Positions 1-12,357 of a stretch of 64,000 nucleotides of DNA are shown piece after piece (position 1 is the stretch's first letter; every line of letters starts with the position of its first letter). The position numbers and the translations under genes are program-made. Source of the DNA: Terfezia claveryi. Lineage: Eukaryota > Ascomycota > Pezizomycetes > Pezizales > Pezizaceae. The notes beneath the pieces were generated by a model that saw only the letters and a list, made by a program, of their open reading frames with translations, was not told the origin of the DNA and did no database searches. The DNA is taken from assembly GCA_015179025.1 (NCBI GenBank), contig WHUX01000017.1, forward strand, positions 248,001-312,000, in the 5' to 3' direction.

Positions 1-684
1 TCTATCCCTCTATCACACATGGCCACTCACGCACTTATCCTACTTATTTATATGTAGACCTCGTCCTGTCTCGTCACAGAGAGATACTAGCAGATCTCCC
101 GATCGTTATCGATCTCGCACATAAACACAGTCTCCACCCTCCATCAATCGCCCAGATGGGCCACACACACCGACACACGCGCACACCTTTCACGCACACA
201 CATCGCACCACCTGGCCATTCTGCTCGGAAGCAGCTTTGACAAATTTGCTTGCAAAACGTTTCCTGACCCTCGAAGGCCACAACACACCCTACGTTGCTA
301 ACCTCACTCATGCTCACGCAACCTAAACCTCCTTCCCCTCCCTCCTCAACCAGCACATTTACATTGTACCAGCACCGGTAGAGCAACCCTACCTTCCCCC
401 CCCACCCACTAACCCCACGTTCCTATCATCAGATTAACTGAGTATCGGTTTGTAATGCGCGGCCTTACGATTTAGTTAGCATGGGGGTTGCGGTTTCCTA
501 GCCGAGTTGAGAAGTAGGTGTATGGGTAGGTCTTGATACAATGGATATTTCCCGACTGGACTACTTGCATTTACAGTGTGCATGAGGTACAATTGCCATA
601 CATTCACTCTTCCTTCAACTTCAACTTCAGATACCCCTACTTCTTGTCTGATATTCGAACAAGCTTAACGGTTTACCTTGGCCG

Positions 685-719
<35 letters not shown>
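685..719. repeat. Minisatellite, 5 copies of GACACCA
   Basis: Five perfect tandem copies of the 7-nt unit GACACCA, followed by a broken sixth (AACAC). No gene is nearby. Confidence 0.9.
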
Positions 720-724
<5 letters not shown>

Positions 725-1768
725 ATCCACTTCGACCCCGGGTTGAGACACTCGGAATCTACCCAAGCATTGGATTCTGAACGAATATGAGGATAAAACC
801 TAAGCTAGAAAAAATTTAAAACCCGGTGCCCTAGCCCCCACACCTTCGTGACGAAAAAGGGTACAATTGCTATCGATGTTGATATCTTCTGCCGATGCAA
901 ACGAATTTGAAGTGTCAGTCTTGTGGCCACTCTTTGTGGCAGCATAGTGTTAGTATTAGCCGCCTCATTTATTTGTTTATTTTAACTAGGGGTTTTCATA
1001 GAGGCTATGAGACGATGAAATAATTTGCTACTGTGAAGTTCCAACCAGGGGGGAGGCACTCTAATACGCATACAGTTACTCGATCGACTCTCGGGGATTT
1101 ACTCTTTGGCGATGCTGATACAGACCGGCACGTACATATAGGCTAGCAAGCAAGCTCCAACTGCTGATAGTGAAACATACACCTCACAGCAGCACTACTC
1201 AGCTTTCAATTAGCATTCAATTCACTAACCAAACTTATCAATATTCTTACTTGCCACATACTCTCTGCTTTAGCCTCATTTTGTCTCATATACCTATTCC
1301 CCTACCACGTTTCTTCAGCCCCTCTTTTGGCTCTCTCGATCCGGACCTATGGGGTTTCAGGCTCGGGCAAAAAGTTTCTGCCCAGTCTTCGATGATCGCC
1401 GCCCATATGCCCTCCCAGGACTACGGCTCGGATGAGGTGGTCACCGGAATGTTCTTAGCCTTTCCTTGTCCTGGTAGCATGCCACCCGTGATGTCCTCGT
1501 GAGCATCTTGCCTAGCTTTCTCCTAGAAATAATCCTTCGGCCGTGGCCCTGAGCTTAGCCAACCGGACCAGGACCCAGACACTCCCCCACAGTTTCCAAG
1601 CTTTTCCACATCCCTACCCAAGGTTTGTGGCTCAGCGGCTAGTGATATGGGCCTACTAATGTACTCCATATGATTTAATCTCTCTCTCTCTCTTTCAGAG
1701 CGAGTTTGTTTGTTTCGGGCCACTGCGCGGACAGCGGATGGAGTGGGTGAGTGAGGGGTGGAGCTAGC

Positions 1769-1788
1769 GGGGGGGGGGGGGGGGGGGG
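1769..1788. repeat. Poly-G tract of 20 bases
   Basis: Twenty consecutive G on the plus strand, preceded at about 1680-1694 by a CT dinucleotide run. The strand would be able to form a G-quadruplex. The exact length is likely to be unreliable in any assembly. Confidence 0.9.
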
Positions 1789-2562
1789 TAGGCAGAAATG
1801 GGGCCGGCAGTTGAGGCCGGGCGAGCTTAGCTGTTCACCAAGACTGTATATAAACACAATATATTAAATCCTTTCTGTAGCCACATTTTAGAGCAATATA
1901 ATTTGGTCTGATGGTACATTCCCTCGTATTTAGGGTATGTAGGGCTGCAAGTAATATAGGGATTTTGAAGTTTACTTTAATTGTTTTCCTGGCCTCTCTA
2001 TTACTATTGCGTCTGTAGAGTAGAATACATATTGACTCTTCAACCGCGGTAGTTGTAATTGAGATTCAATTGAATTTGTATCTTCGGCCCCCACCTGTAG
2101 TCAAATACACACCTTTATATGCTCAAAAATCAGCTGCAGTTAAGTAGTTCAGGGGTTAAAGTTAATTATATTGATGATAATGTACTTAATGGCAGACACC
2201 CACATCCCCTATCTCACACGTACGTTCAATTTCCATGACTCAACATTTCAAAAGGTCCAAATTTGAATAACCAGCTGCAGAAGCTTTATAAAGTTTTACC
2301 CTCAGAGAGAGAGAGTATGTAACATCTTAGTCACCAGTTCTGAAAAAAAAAAACCCGGCGGGGCCTAAATGGGTAATTGTGTATTCCGCATTTGGTAGTC
2401 ATACGATTGCAATAGGGAAGGTATTACCCTTTTTGGGATGGATTGGGGTTTGAATAGGAAGTATGGGATTTCTGATTGGTCCTTTGTGGGGAGTGGGTAA
2501 TGTTGTTAATACATCTCTCTATAGGTGGAATTGTTTGGAATTTGGGCGGATGGATTTGAAAA

Positions 2563-2617
2563 TGTATGAATGTATGTATGTATGTATGTATGTATGTATG
2601 TATGGATGGATGGATGT
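2563..2617. repeat. ATGT tetranucleotide microsatellite
   Basis: Consecutive TATG/GTAT units pass into GGAT units. A shorter related array is present at 2915-2946. Confidence 0.9.
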
Positions 2618-3344
2618 AGACTATGTAGGCATGTATATAGGCATGTAAGTACAGCGAGGTTGGAAAAAAAAAAAGAACCAAATATCTAAACATATTTGAT
2701 CAAACAAAGAAGGGAGAGAATTCTCCAAATATTACTATCGACCCCCAAACCCTTCCCCTAAAAAGGGAAGAGGCACACCATCTGCTGTCAATACCCTCCA
2801 CCCCCTGCCGGAACGAATGCTATATTGGAGAATCTTTGTTATAGGTTCAGGAGTATGAAATTCAATGCATCTTATGCAGCGTATCATTTTCTTGGGCCAC
2901 AGAAATTATATGTAATGTATGTATGTATGTATATGTATGTATGTACATATACAGAGTGGGTTTTTTTTATATGCATTGCATCGGTTCAGGGTAGCACCTA
3001 TAGCTACAATACGTGGGAGGGTGCGGGGGGAGGGGAGGTTGGTGGGGGGGAGGGCAAGGCAATCTTGAGCATATTTATAGTATGACCATATTATTATTTA
3101 CTACTTACTACAAGCAAAAAAAAAGACCCCATTTTGAGCCCTCATGGGGTAGGTAGATGGGTATGCAAGCAAAAAGTCGTAAGATTTTTAACTAGTAATA
3201 AAAAATAAATAAAAAAATATCAAATATCAAAATATCATTTTAGTATCACAACTAAATAAATAATTAAAATATATATATAAAAAAGCCACCACCAACCAAC
3301 CAACAACTAACCGACGATTGCCAATATAGGGGTAGGGTCCCAAG

Positions 3345-3370
3345 AAAAAAAAAAAAAAAAAAAAAAAAAA
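3345..3370. repeat. Poly-A tract of 26 bases
   Basis: Uninterrupted A run on the plus strand, followed by a short GC-rich segment. The apparent poly-Phe reading frames on the minus strand here are produced only by this run. Confidence 0.9.
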
Positions 3371-4689
3371 GCGCGGGGGGTGAAGGTTTTGGGGAATGGG
3401 TGGGGGGAGGTTCTGGAAGGTGAGGAGCGGAGGGCGGTACATAGAACCTCCAACAACCCAACCAAAGGAGCCTCTCCCTTGCTGTCCACATACATCCAAT
3501 AGAGCCCCCACAGACGATTGGTGATCCAAACATAAACCCGGCTGGTGATCTTCTTCCAGCCCTTGGAGTTTAAAGGGCACGAAACGCTTACGCCACACAC
3601 ACACAACCACCCGGGCCGCCCCGCCACTGCCCCGCTACTCCGATCTGCCCTGGCATAGATCCCAGATTCCCGTGGTAGACTTGTTTAACCGAAGTGCTGA
3701 TCCCCTTTGCGTACCGTAAGGCTGACTGATCCTTCGATCACGAACATCATCTCATCCCGCTAAAACCGACCAAATTTCAGGGAAAAAGTAGAAGGAATAG
3801 AATAATAAATAAATAAAAATAACCATCACGTGAACTAATAAAAAAATTTATTTTTTTTTTCAAAAAAAGCGATTGAGGCAAGGGAAATACATCTCGCCTA
3901 AAGAGAGCATTCCCCGACATATTACGGCGATAATGGGAAACAAAGAAACAAAGATTTAGTTAAAAGTTGTAATTATAAAGACTGGTGATAATGTTCCCAT
4001 CTCCCATCCCCTATCTCCCATCTCCCATCTCCTTCAACCCTCGCGTTCCCCCGAAAAAAAAGATACTCAATACCATAACAGTTCCCTCATGTATCCCAAT
4101 CCCCCCAATTACACAGACCAAAGCAAACACAGATACAAATGAATATATCGAAGCTTTTTACAAAAACTCCAAGGTACATGACAATGAAACTCGTTACACT
4201 GACAGTAAGCAAATTCGTGATTCTCGTTAGCAAGGTGATGGAAAGGTAAGTACGAGATGTTTTCTCTGCTCAAGCAATAAGAAACATCCCCCAAAAAACA
4301 AGAAACTCATTAGAAACAAAAAAAACTCGTCAAAACGGCAAAGATTAACGATCTTTGGTATAACCAGCCTAATTGCACACAGATGTACACGCGCAATTCC
4401 CGCAAGACAAACGAGAAGAATAAAAAGGATCAAAAACAACCTTCGCAATGCCCTTGTATACCCTGCCCAGAAATTCAAATGTTGAATGATATAGAAACGA
4501 GGGTCTGAATAGAGGCAAACCCTATTAGAAAGTGTTAGAAAGAGAAGCAACGGCTGGCGTGAGTAATGAGACTGGTGATGATGAGCAAAAAGCCGTTTAC
4601 TTCCGAATACCCTTGCACATGCATGAAAGCGTCGGAAAAATTAAAATAATGAAAACTTCTTCTCAGAAAGTGGTTTCCCACATGTCCAC

Positions 4690-7600
4690 TTAGTGTTGGA
4701 CTACCGCATTCCACAACTCCCATCTCTTCCTCCATGCAATGTCCTCCTTTTGCTGCGCCTGTATACCCGAAGCACTCCCTCCGACCCAGCCTTCTGTCCT
4801 TCTCCTCCACCTCTCTTCTTCTTCTCTTTGTCTCCTTACGAACTCTGGACCGACATCAAATTCCTCACCAACGATCCATTCACCACAGCTAGTTCCTAAG
4901 CCACTCACATTCGTCCCTTCTACAGAGACCACATCATCCAACAAATCGTCAACTCCCTCAAATGGATCGCCTTCGTCCTCCCCATCATCTCCAGCTACCT
5001 TGAGCCAACACATGCGCTGTGGGTCGAATAGCATATCGCCAACGATCTGGATGCCTTTGGAAATTCCCGAGGTGTTTGCATTGATGTTTGTGATGAGCGC
5101 AGGCCGTGGTGGAGTGATTGCTTGATGGCGGTCGAAGTCCTCAAGGGTATGCTCATTGCCCTCCCATCGGAAAAGCCGTGGATTGTAGGTCATGCCTTTG
5201 ACAGCTGTAATGCATCGTGAAAAGAATATGTTAGTCACACGAAATTGTAAATGTTTCATGCTGGATAGGAGGTCAAAACAAATGTGCATAAAGGGAAAAT
5301 GCATCTTCGCATGGTCGCTTCATCACATTGCGTGGGCTCAGCATGTTGGTATATATGAGGTGTGTGTGCAAATCAATCGAACGTGGCCTTAAGCTTCGAT
5401 CCCGATCATGCCTTGCTACTGGCCCTGTAACTGCGCACCACCACACCATTATGCCAACGGATACAATTGGGTGGCCAGTTTTCAATGGTCACAAGCAGAG
5501 ACCTGGGGAGATCCAAAACAATACGCATGCAGGGTATTGATGCGGGAACAACAATGAAATTGGTCATAGGTGTCACGTACCTTTTGGAATACTACTCTGA
5601 TTGCCCATTGGCTTGATAAGGTGAGGTCGCTGCTGGGGGCCCTTTTTTGTTGTGCTCCTGCTCTTGGGACTGCCTCTGGCTGCAATCATGTTCTTCCAAT
5701 GTGAAGCTGCTGAGGAACTAGCCAACGCGGCAATTCGTTGTTCCCGAGCGGTCCGTGAGGCTGTATCGCAAAGCGAACCGTCAGTAGAATGTAATATAAA
5801 ATAGGAGTTTTGGGTTTGAATTGGAAGTAATAAATCGGGCACGGTAACATGTCATACCATTAGTATCCTTCGCAAAGTTTGGAGTTTTGCTCGGGGTTGT
5901 CTCTCTTACAGCAACCGGTGGTGTACCAGGAGGCGGGGGGTTGCAATAGGAATTGATCGAGAACGTAACGCGCGCGGAGCACCTTTGCCAACAGGAGCTT
6001 TTACAAACTTCTCTTCCACTTTCTGACTTGTTGGCAAATCATCAAGGAGATCCAGTTCCGTCCCATCCCCAAAGTTGCGCTTCGTGGTAGGTTTAGTGAT
6101 CAGTCTCGAAGCAGCTGTGTCCTTGGCTTCCTTAACCTCCTTCCGACGAGATGACGGAGGTACAATTTTTGCAGTTGCTTTAGTTGAGGGCGGAGGTGGA
6201 GGAGTGTCACGGGCTGTACGGGAATTTGATAACCTGCTTGTTGGTCGTGTATCTTCAACTGCACCCCTGTAGCTGTGGCGATTTGAAGTTTTGACATTTA
6301 CATTGTAAGACGAATTCACTGAGGAGCCACCGGGAATAAACGGTCTGCGCACTGGTGGTGGTGTACTCTCCTTTCTATCACTCGGTGTCGTGGGGCGAAT
6401 ACTATTCAACACGGACAAGGCATTTGGCGTCTCCGATCTAGATGGAGGGCGCCCTGTACGATTAGGGGAATTCGTGCTCTGTCTCGGAATTGTTGGAATC
6501 GACCGTTTCAACCTCAGAAGCTGGGCCGATGTAGTTGTCGGCTGTTGGGATTGTTGCTTCTGCGGCAAGTTCTGGACAGATGGCCGTATCCGCGGCCTTG
6601 AGGTACCAGACTGAACAGACGGTGGAGGGGTGGGATGCGGATGAAAGAATGATCCCATCTGCCCAAATGCGTTATGGTCCATCACAGGTGAAGCTGAATA
6701 CCGTGCACGCTGTTCCGATTTCCTCTGTCGTGCCTCTACAGCAGCATCTATAGATGGGCTTTGCGGAGGATGTATGCCATGAAGTCGCGGTATCCTGGAA
6801 TGCCTAGTTGGAACAGTGCTGGTAGTCTTGACGGCATCAGTTGGGGGTTGGTTCGTGAATGTGAGCGCCACTGCTGCCCTCCGGGCGGGGCTAGCTTGCC
6901 GTGTGGTCTTGTGCTTGACGTTGCGATTTAATGTCAATTTTGACGGATCAAAAATGTCCCCATCGCCAATCTCAAGCCCGCTCAAAAAGTCTTCTTTGGT
7001 AGCCTTCCTATGTAATTCAAAATCTATTGATGGTTCCGGTGTGTCGTTTTGTTTTCGTTTCTCCAATATCTCCTCAAAATCGATGGGCCCTTCTGGGAGT
7101 TGCAGGCCATCAAGACCCTCGTCATCATCCAAGTCATCTTCACTGTCAAAGGTATTGGCACTGGACAACGTTGGGCTCATGAGAGATACAGACGAGCTTC
7201 TAGTCGACCGTGCCCGGTGCATGTTTCTCTGCGGTCTTTCTCCCTCAGCCCATTCCTCAAAGTCATCATCCGTAAGCACAGCCGGCGACGATCTGTTCTG
7301 ATCATGCTTCAGTTGCAGTTGTAGTCCACCCTCTGGTAAAACAAAATCTGCATCAAAGGCCTCTTCCTCGTTTGGCGATTCCTTCGAAGCGGAGAGAGGG
7401 GGGGATAAAAGACCCCCAAATGTTTTCCGTGCATTGGGTTTCAACTGAACTCGGAGGGTAGGAATATCTTCTCCGTCCCAATTATCATCATCTGTTTCTT
7501 GATATTTGCTGAGATGTGAACTTAGCTGTGTCGCTGCTGGCGTGATACTGGCAAGCATTCTGTCCATGCCCCTTGGCTCCTTGGTCGGAGGGCTGTGTCG

Positions 7601-8050
7601 CATCGGCATGTCGATCGGAAAGTCGTCAGTAAACTGCGCGGTCTTGACTGCTAATCCTCCTGAAGTTGGTAATTCCAAATCATCAGACCAATCGTCATAA
7701 CTAACAAGCTTCGGTTTTGTCGAGCCCAAACGCTTAATTGTACCCCCCATAAGAGCTGATGACGGAATATGTTGAGGAAGTGGAATACCGGCCCTTTTAG
7801 CCGACTCGATCGCTAATGTAGAAATCCCTTGAGCCAAAAGCACCTGCTCATGATCATCATCGAAATCAAAGTCACCGTCGCTCTTGAACGACATGCGACT
7901 GGACACCGATTCACGGTCGGCTCGGCTTCTTGTACCTGTGACGGATAGAGCAGATGACTTTAGTTCCAGCGTGCCTTGGAGGTCTTCGTCGTCGTCCCAG
8001 GATTCCACCACTTCAGCGCCAGTTCGTCGTTGTAGGTTTAAAAGATCCAT
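4690..8050 (-). CDS. byr4: Byr4/Bfa1-like septation-initiation network regulator
   Basis: Likely the Byr4/Bfa1 scaffold of the two-component GAP that restrains the Spg1/Tem1 GTPase at the spindle pole body, controlling septation. Three exons fit: 8050-5858, 5760-5581 and 5204-4690. The start gives MDLLNLQRRTG followed by the WDDDEDLQG motif. Near the end of exon 1 the conserved GDGTELDLLDDLPTS and APRALRSR blocks appear. The last exon carries the family signature MTYNPRLFRWEGNE and VGDMLFDPQRMCW. Splice joins restore conserved text (NASRTAREQR; PKAVKGM). Exon 1 has 2193 nt but the join to exon 2 needs 2194. The frame breaks at a six-base G/C run at 5935-5940, where one extra base would repair it. 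Intron 2 is unusually long (376 nt). Expected product about 960 residues. Family identity is recalled knowledge, not a search. Confidence 0.88.
5935..5940 (-). other. byr4: Single-base frame break in byr4 exon 1
   Basis: Six consecutive G on the plus strand (C in the sense strand). Upstream of it the conserved APRALRSR frame is open; downstream the frame needed for PPVAVRETTPSKTP and the splice into NASRTAREQR is offset by one. Adding one C restores both. A short intron starting GTTACG and ending GTAAG would also keep frame, but it has a poor donor and would delete the LRSR block. Confidence 0.75.
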
Positions 8051-9250
8051 ATCGTGGGTGCCGATGATTTGTCCCCCCAGATATTAAGTAATCGTCAGTA
8101 GTAGGTATCGATAAAAGATGCTTCCGTTAATTGGATTTACGTGTAGGCCGCAGGTTGTCCGGCCCCGGAGCTGCAGATATGTCTATGCTGAATGTGAGCT
8201 TGCTTATTTACTTCGCTTCGCTTTCCTTCTGGGGAGGAGGGGGGGCGCTTTCTGTTTTGGATGGCTGGGTAATCTAATCGTCAAAGGAAGCCGTTTATTT
8301 CAGAATAAAAAAAACCCGATGAAGAGCGATGAAAGAATAAACAAAAAAGGCCGATAGATGGATAAGAATGCTGCGCGTCTCGTTCACTTCGTTACGGTCG
8401 TTAAAATTATCGTAGAGCAGGAAACGAGGAAACGAGGAGGATCAGCAAGAGCCTAGACCAGGAAAAAAAAAAAATGTACAACGAAAATTCAGGAGAGTTG
8501 TGTGTGTGTTCGTTTGCTTTTGGTTGTGTCTTAGGTGTGTTGGGCCTGGGGGGGGGGGGGGCGGAAGGTGGGCAAGTGAGGTGAAACGAGAATTAACGGT
8601 GTGAGTGGAGCTGTAGATGCAAGATGGGAAATGGAAGCGCAAGTAACTTTCCAGCGAAGTTCTACCGCTCTTTCCTTCAGTCGGATTTCCTCCCTCCTCC
8701 CAATTCCACAATGCTTGCTATGAATCTATCTCTTTCTCCCTATCCCAGAAGCCAATCGCACATGGTCCAGCCCAGCACCAGAAAACCCGAAAGCACCAGA
8801 TGAAAGGGGGGGAGTTAGGTGAGTGATGTGGTGATGCACGGGGTACTGGTGGCGGGCATCCAAGGAGAAAGATGTATATATTCGTATGGCGTAAAGAACA
8901 ATACACCTATGAGCGACTAGTGCCACAGGGCGGCCGGTGGAGGGAGGGTGGAACCAGCAGCTGGCTGGGTTTCTCCTCCACTTTTTCCTGCGAACTGCGT
9001 CAGTTTCTGCTGGCCGAGTGATGAGGGGCCGACGAATGGCAATGACTGTTGGGAGTAGTGCCACTAGGCTTCTAGACGAGAGCTGGAAATGAGGCGGTGA
9101 GGCGGTGAGGACAGTGAGGACAGTAATGTAAGTAAAGATGGACAGTTCGTAGAGGCCGAGTTGCTGGCCGTCAACCCTCGGTCTTCGGGAGAAAGCAGGT
9201 GGTGATTGCAGAGTTTTTGTTGAATAGAGGAAGTTACTTCGACCTGCACT

Positions 9251-9289
9251 GCAACACCTTACCGCAACACCTTACTGCAACACCTTGCT
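9251..9289. repeat. Three 13-nt tandem units (GCAACACCTTAC-like)
   Basis: GCAACACCTT recurs at 9251, 9264 and 9277 with 13-nt periodicity; the third copy diverges after CTT. Confidence 0.85.
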
Positions 9290-9872
9290 TCCCCTTCCAA
9301 GCTTCCAAGGAAGATTCTCCGGTATGAGGACTACCCAGAGGAATACACGCAGGACTCACATCTAGGCACTGCTAACGTAAGTGCCCCACAAGTTACATAT
9401 TAATGGTTGCAGGGCCCCTCTCAGTGCACATGTACCTAGAGTACGGACATGGTGCTCATACATGAACAGGAGATATGATATGTGAGCTCATGGCTTTGAA
9501 CCTGCCACTGGTTGGAGCAAAGAGGACCATTGTGCGTCGTGGCCTGAAGGGTTTTTTTGCACGGCAATGGGCAAACACTACCAGCTGTCGGGAGGGCAAC
9601 GACGGATACATTGGCCGTGAATGTCTGGAGAATATGGAACACGTTCCACTTACAAATAAGCCGAATTACAGCCTGACAAGCTTATCATCTCATCTCCACC
9701 CAGGCCACTTTGTGACAGACTGCAAAGCCCAGCAATGTTGCCAAATGCTGCCACAACTGGCAGCTCTATGCCATAGAGTGCAATTTTGAGTACATTAAGT
9801 GGATATATACTCTGTATGTGCTAGGAACCGTACTATATGTGTGTGTTTGCAACTAGTGGCCGTATATCTCTA

Positions 9873-9922
9873 GGCGGACGTAGGTAGTCTGGTTCGGCGA
9901 ACGTAGTCTGGTTCGGCGGACG
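9873..9922 (+). repeat. Two TAGTCTGGTT inserts alternating with GGCGRACG repeats
   Basis: The order is GGCGGACG (9873-9880), TAGG, TAGTCTGGTT (9885-9894), C, GGCGAACG (9896-9903), TAGTCTGGTT (9904-9913), C, GGCGGACG (9915-9922). This looks like two serial insertions of the same short sequence into an 8-bp target that was duplicated each time, with one base difference. Confidence 0.8.
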
Positions 9923-10062
9923 AAGCAAATATGTACCGCTCCGGAATAGGCACCGTACCGGGTAGCCCTTATCCAACAATGGCAAATGAGACGACAGTCA
10001 TTCTATAGCTACAATACCTTAGTCTCAGAGGTGCAAGAGTCGAATTCAGCTATGGAGGGAGT

Positions 10063-10078
10063 TGTGCCAACCAGACTA
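10063..10078 (-). repeat. TAGTCTGGTTGGCACA copy, minus strand
   Basis: On the minus strand this reads TAGTCTGGTTGGCACA and matches the 46357 copy over 16 nt. No flanking duplication is seen here. Confidence 0.8.
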
Positions 10079-10246
10079 GAAATCAGGTACCACTTTGAAT
10101 TCTTTATATGGAAGGAGTGAGTCGCTTGTGCGAGGCCAGCCAGGTCATTTTACGCTATGGATCTGTCGAGCTGTCGAACTGTCGCGCTGTCCTGTCAACC
10201 TGCCGCCAAGGCCAGCCTTCACCGTTTTCGGACGTAGGAGCTGTAT

Positions 10247-10275
10247 GACGGACGCCAACCAGACTAAGACGGACG
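10247..10275 (-). repeat. TAGTCTGGTT insert flanked by GACGGACG repeats
   Basis: GACGGACG at 10247-10254 and 10268-10275 flanks a 13-nt segment (10255-10267) containing AACCAGACTA, which is TAGTCTGGTT on the minus strand. Confidence 0.85.
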
Positions 10276-10774
10276 GTTTCGGATTGTAGCTCAACCAGCT
10301 GGGACGCACCGCTGAGACTCGTTGACGCGGTGACACGACTACCAACGCTTGTCGGCCATTCGCATGGAGGCCACCCGCACGCCCAGTCATGTGCAGCGAG
10401 CATCCGCGAAGAGAGAAACAGGGCCTATGCAAGCCGGCAGACCGGCGAACCGGCGAACAGCGACAGTCTCCGTCCCGCTAATCTATCTCGAACTTGACAG
10501 ATTCGGCAAGCTACCGTGACCCCGGCAGCCTTGCTTCCTTGTACGGCATCTCATCGGAGTTCCGGATCAGAAGCTATTCCCGATCTGCTCACAAGAAGGA
10601 TTAGGTCTAGCCTCGTAGCTGTCTTTGAGTCATCTGGCATATACTTTTAGCCCCAGCAATAGCACAGCAACTGATAAACGAAACACATTCCTTCAGCATC
10701 AAGCAGATCAAAATCGTCGACATCATCACCGCTACTCCAGATCCCAGCCACATCATTGGCTCCAACACCCCATC

Positions 10775-12357
10775 ATGCCTGGACAACGCACTGGCCACCT
10801 TGTGCGCGTCCCCCGCACAGACATGGACAGTCCCAACGATTTTGTCCTTCTGCGTGTGAACCCATCATCCCAATCTTCGGCACCTCTAGATGCATATCTC
10901 CTCGCTACCGAAGGAGAGGCTGCCTATGGGCTCAAGAGTACGCCAGCATGTGGTTCTTCTGCTACCCTCAAGTCAACTAATGCTCGACTTGCGTAGTCAA
11001 TAATTCTGGTATTCATAAATTCCTGCACAAAGCTTTTACTGGCACGCATGAAGAGTTCAGGGCAATACTTTCCTCGCTGCTGCTTGGTACTCCAGTAAAG
11101 GGCGAAGATAAGCGACTACTAGAAGGGTTTGGCACTTCCGCAACAATCGAGGGTGGGACGATCACGGTATGCACGGACTATATGCACGATGATGGCGGGG
11201 TATGGTAGACCGTGCTTGGCTGATGATGATTGAAACTAGCTTGCGGTCAGAAAATCAGTGGGTGGTATCAAGGTATTAAATCCTCAACCATATTCAAGGT
11301 ACAGCATCAACTAATAAATTTGGAGGCATAGCAACGTATAGCAGCGATAAACATTCCACAGACAGAGGATGAGATCGAGTTGTATAACTGGGTGGGAGAG
11401 GCTTGTATGGCTAGGGATGAAAGCGAGGTATGCATCATATCCTCACAATCACAAATGTTCATTAAGGGTACTCATTTTTGTGTAGTCTAAGCTTCAAGCC
11501 CAGGAGAAAAGAGTCAATGAGCTGGAAAAGGATGTCGAAAAGTTGATTACTCAGCTCAAGGACCTAAGAAACCTGAAAAAGGAGCACGAAGATGCAATGC
11601 TTGTGAAGTTTCAAGAACTGTTAAACAGCAAGAAACAGCATATTCGAGAGCTGACAGGACTTGTAGACGCCAAAGGCAGGCAAAATAACCCGATAGGTTT
11701 GTCGTATATTGCCATCTCTACACCCTTATCCCCAATAGTGAACATAGATTTGACATTACCGCTGACTGAATTGCTTAACTAGTTCCAGACACAACTCCAG
11801 AAGCTGCACCTTCCAAAACTACGGCGAAGGGAAAAAATCCACGGAAACGTGCCGCTGCACCCGTAGAGGAAGAAGATGAAAGTGATGGGGACTTTGCTAT
11901 GGCTATCGATAAAGCTGACGATGACGAAGAAGATGAAGTGGACTCTGACCAACGGTCTGACCCACGGACGACAGAAGACGAGGCAGAAGTAGAGACTTCT
12001 GGGGATGAAGAGCCCCAACATTCTGCTGCAAAAATCAAGAAGAAACCAACTGCTTCAGCCAAAGGCAAAGGAAAGGCAGCTACCACCGCTGCCAGCCGCA
12101 GGAAAGCATCCAGTACATTTGCGCCTGCCAAAACCCCGGCGCGATATACAAGGGCTGGCTCGAAGAAACATACCACTGCTAAAGCCGCTACGGCAACCCG
12201 TGGCCGGGGCAGACCCAGAGGTAAACAAACTGTCAAAACACCAGAACCTGAAGAGTCCGCCGGTGAGAAGGCATCGTCCCCGGAGCCATCGCTGCCGCCT
12301 GCACCACATGAAGATAGTGATGCTACTGCAGGTGCAACGGATGATGATGAGCTGTAA
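10775..12357 (+). CDS. XRCC4: XRCC4/Lif1-like non-homologous end-joining factor
   Basis: Probable partner of DNA ligase IV in double-strand break repair, acting in the nucleus. Six exons fit in phase: 10775-10937, 10997-11166, 11240-11272 (33 nt), 11332-11427, 11486-11696 and 11783-12357, giving 415 residues. The N-terminal head contains HLVRVPRTD, FVLLRVNP and LLATEGEAAYGLK, then FTGTHEEFRAILSSLLLG and a VRKSVGGIK strand. A long charged coiled coil follows (KLQAQEKRVNELEKDVEKL to FQELLNSKKQHIRELTGLV), the usual ligase-binding stalk. The tail is acidic then lysine/alanine-rich and contains an RGRGRPRGK segment resembling an AT-hook. The ATG at 10775 was chosen because upstream in-frame sequence looks non-coding. 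The head-plus-stalk order argues for XRCC4 rather than XLF. No frame problem is seen. Confidence 0.85.

Larger units (their letters stand above)
1..4689. other. Intergenic region without a supported gene
   Basis: No reading frame here shows a recognisable domain, a plausible intron-exon chain or protein-like composition. The stretch holds simple repeats: a five-copy heptamer at 685-719, a G20 run at 1769-1788, ATGT-type microsatellites near 2565-2617 and 2915-2946, and an A26 run at 3345-3370. It lies beyond the 3' end of the byr4-like gene on the minus strand. A gene entering from the left edge cannot be excluded. Confidence 0.6.
8051..10774. other. Intergenic region between divergent byr4 and XRCC4-like genes
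   Basis: Contains the presumed promoters of the minus-strand byr4-like gene and the plus-strand XRCC4-like gene. Besides three GCAACACC-type tandem units at 9251-9289 and four TAGTCTGGTT copies between 9885 and 10266, I see no coding signal. Short open frames here have no protein-like features. Confidence 0.6.

Noticed and set aside
3227..3627. Overlapping minus-strand open frames with poly-Phe
   Set aside because: The phenylalanine runs come from the A26 tract. Upstream residues show no domain and no consistent frame.
9904..10078. Facing TAGTCTGGTT copies as ends of one 175-bp element
   Set aside because: Orientation fits terminal inverted repeats, but the outer flanks (CGGCGAACG and GAAATCAGG) are not duplicates. 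The 9904 copy is already explained by its own close repeat.
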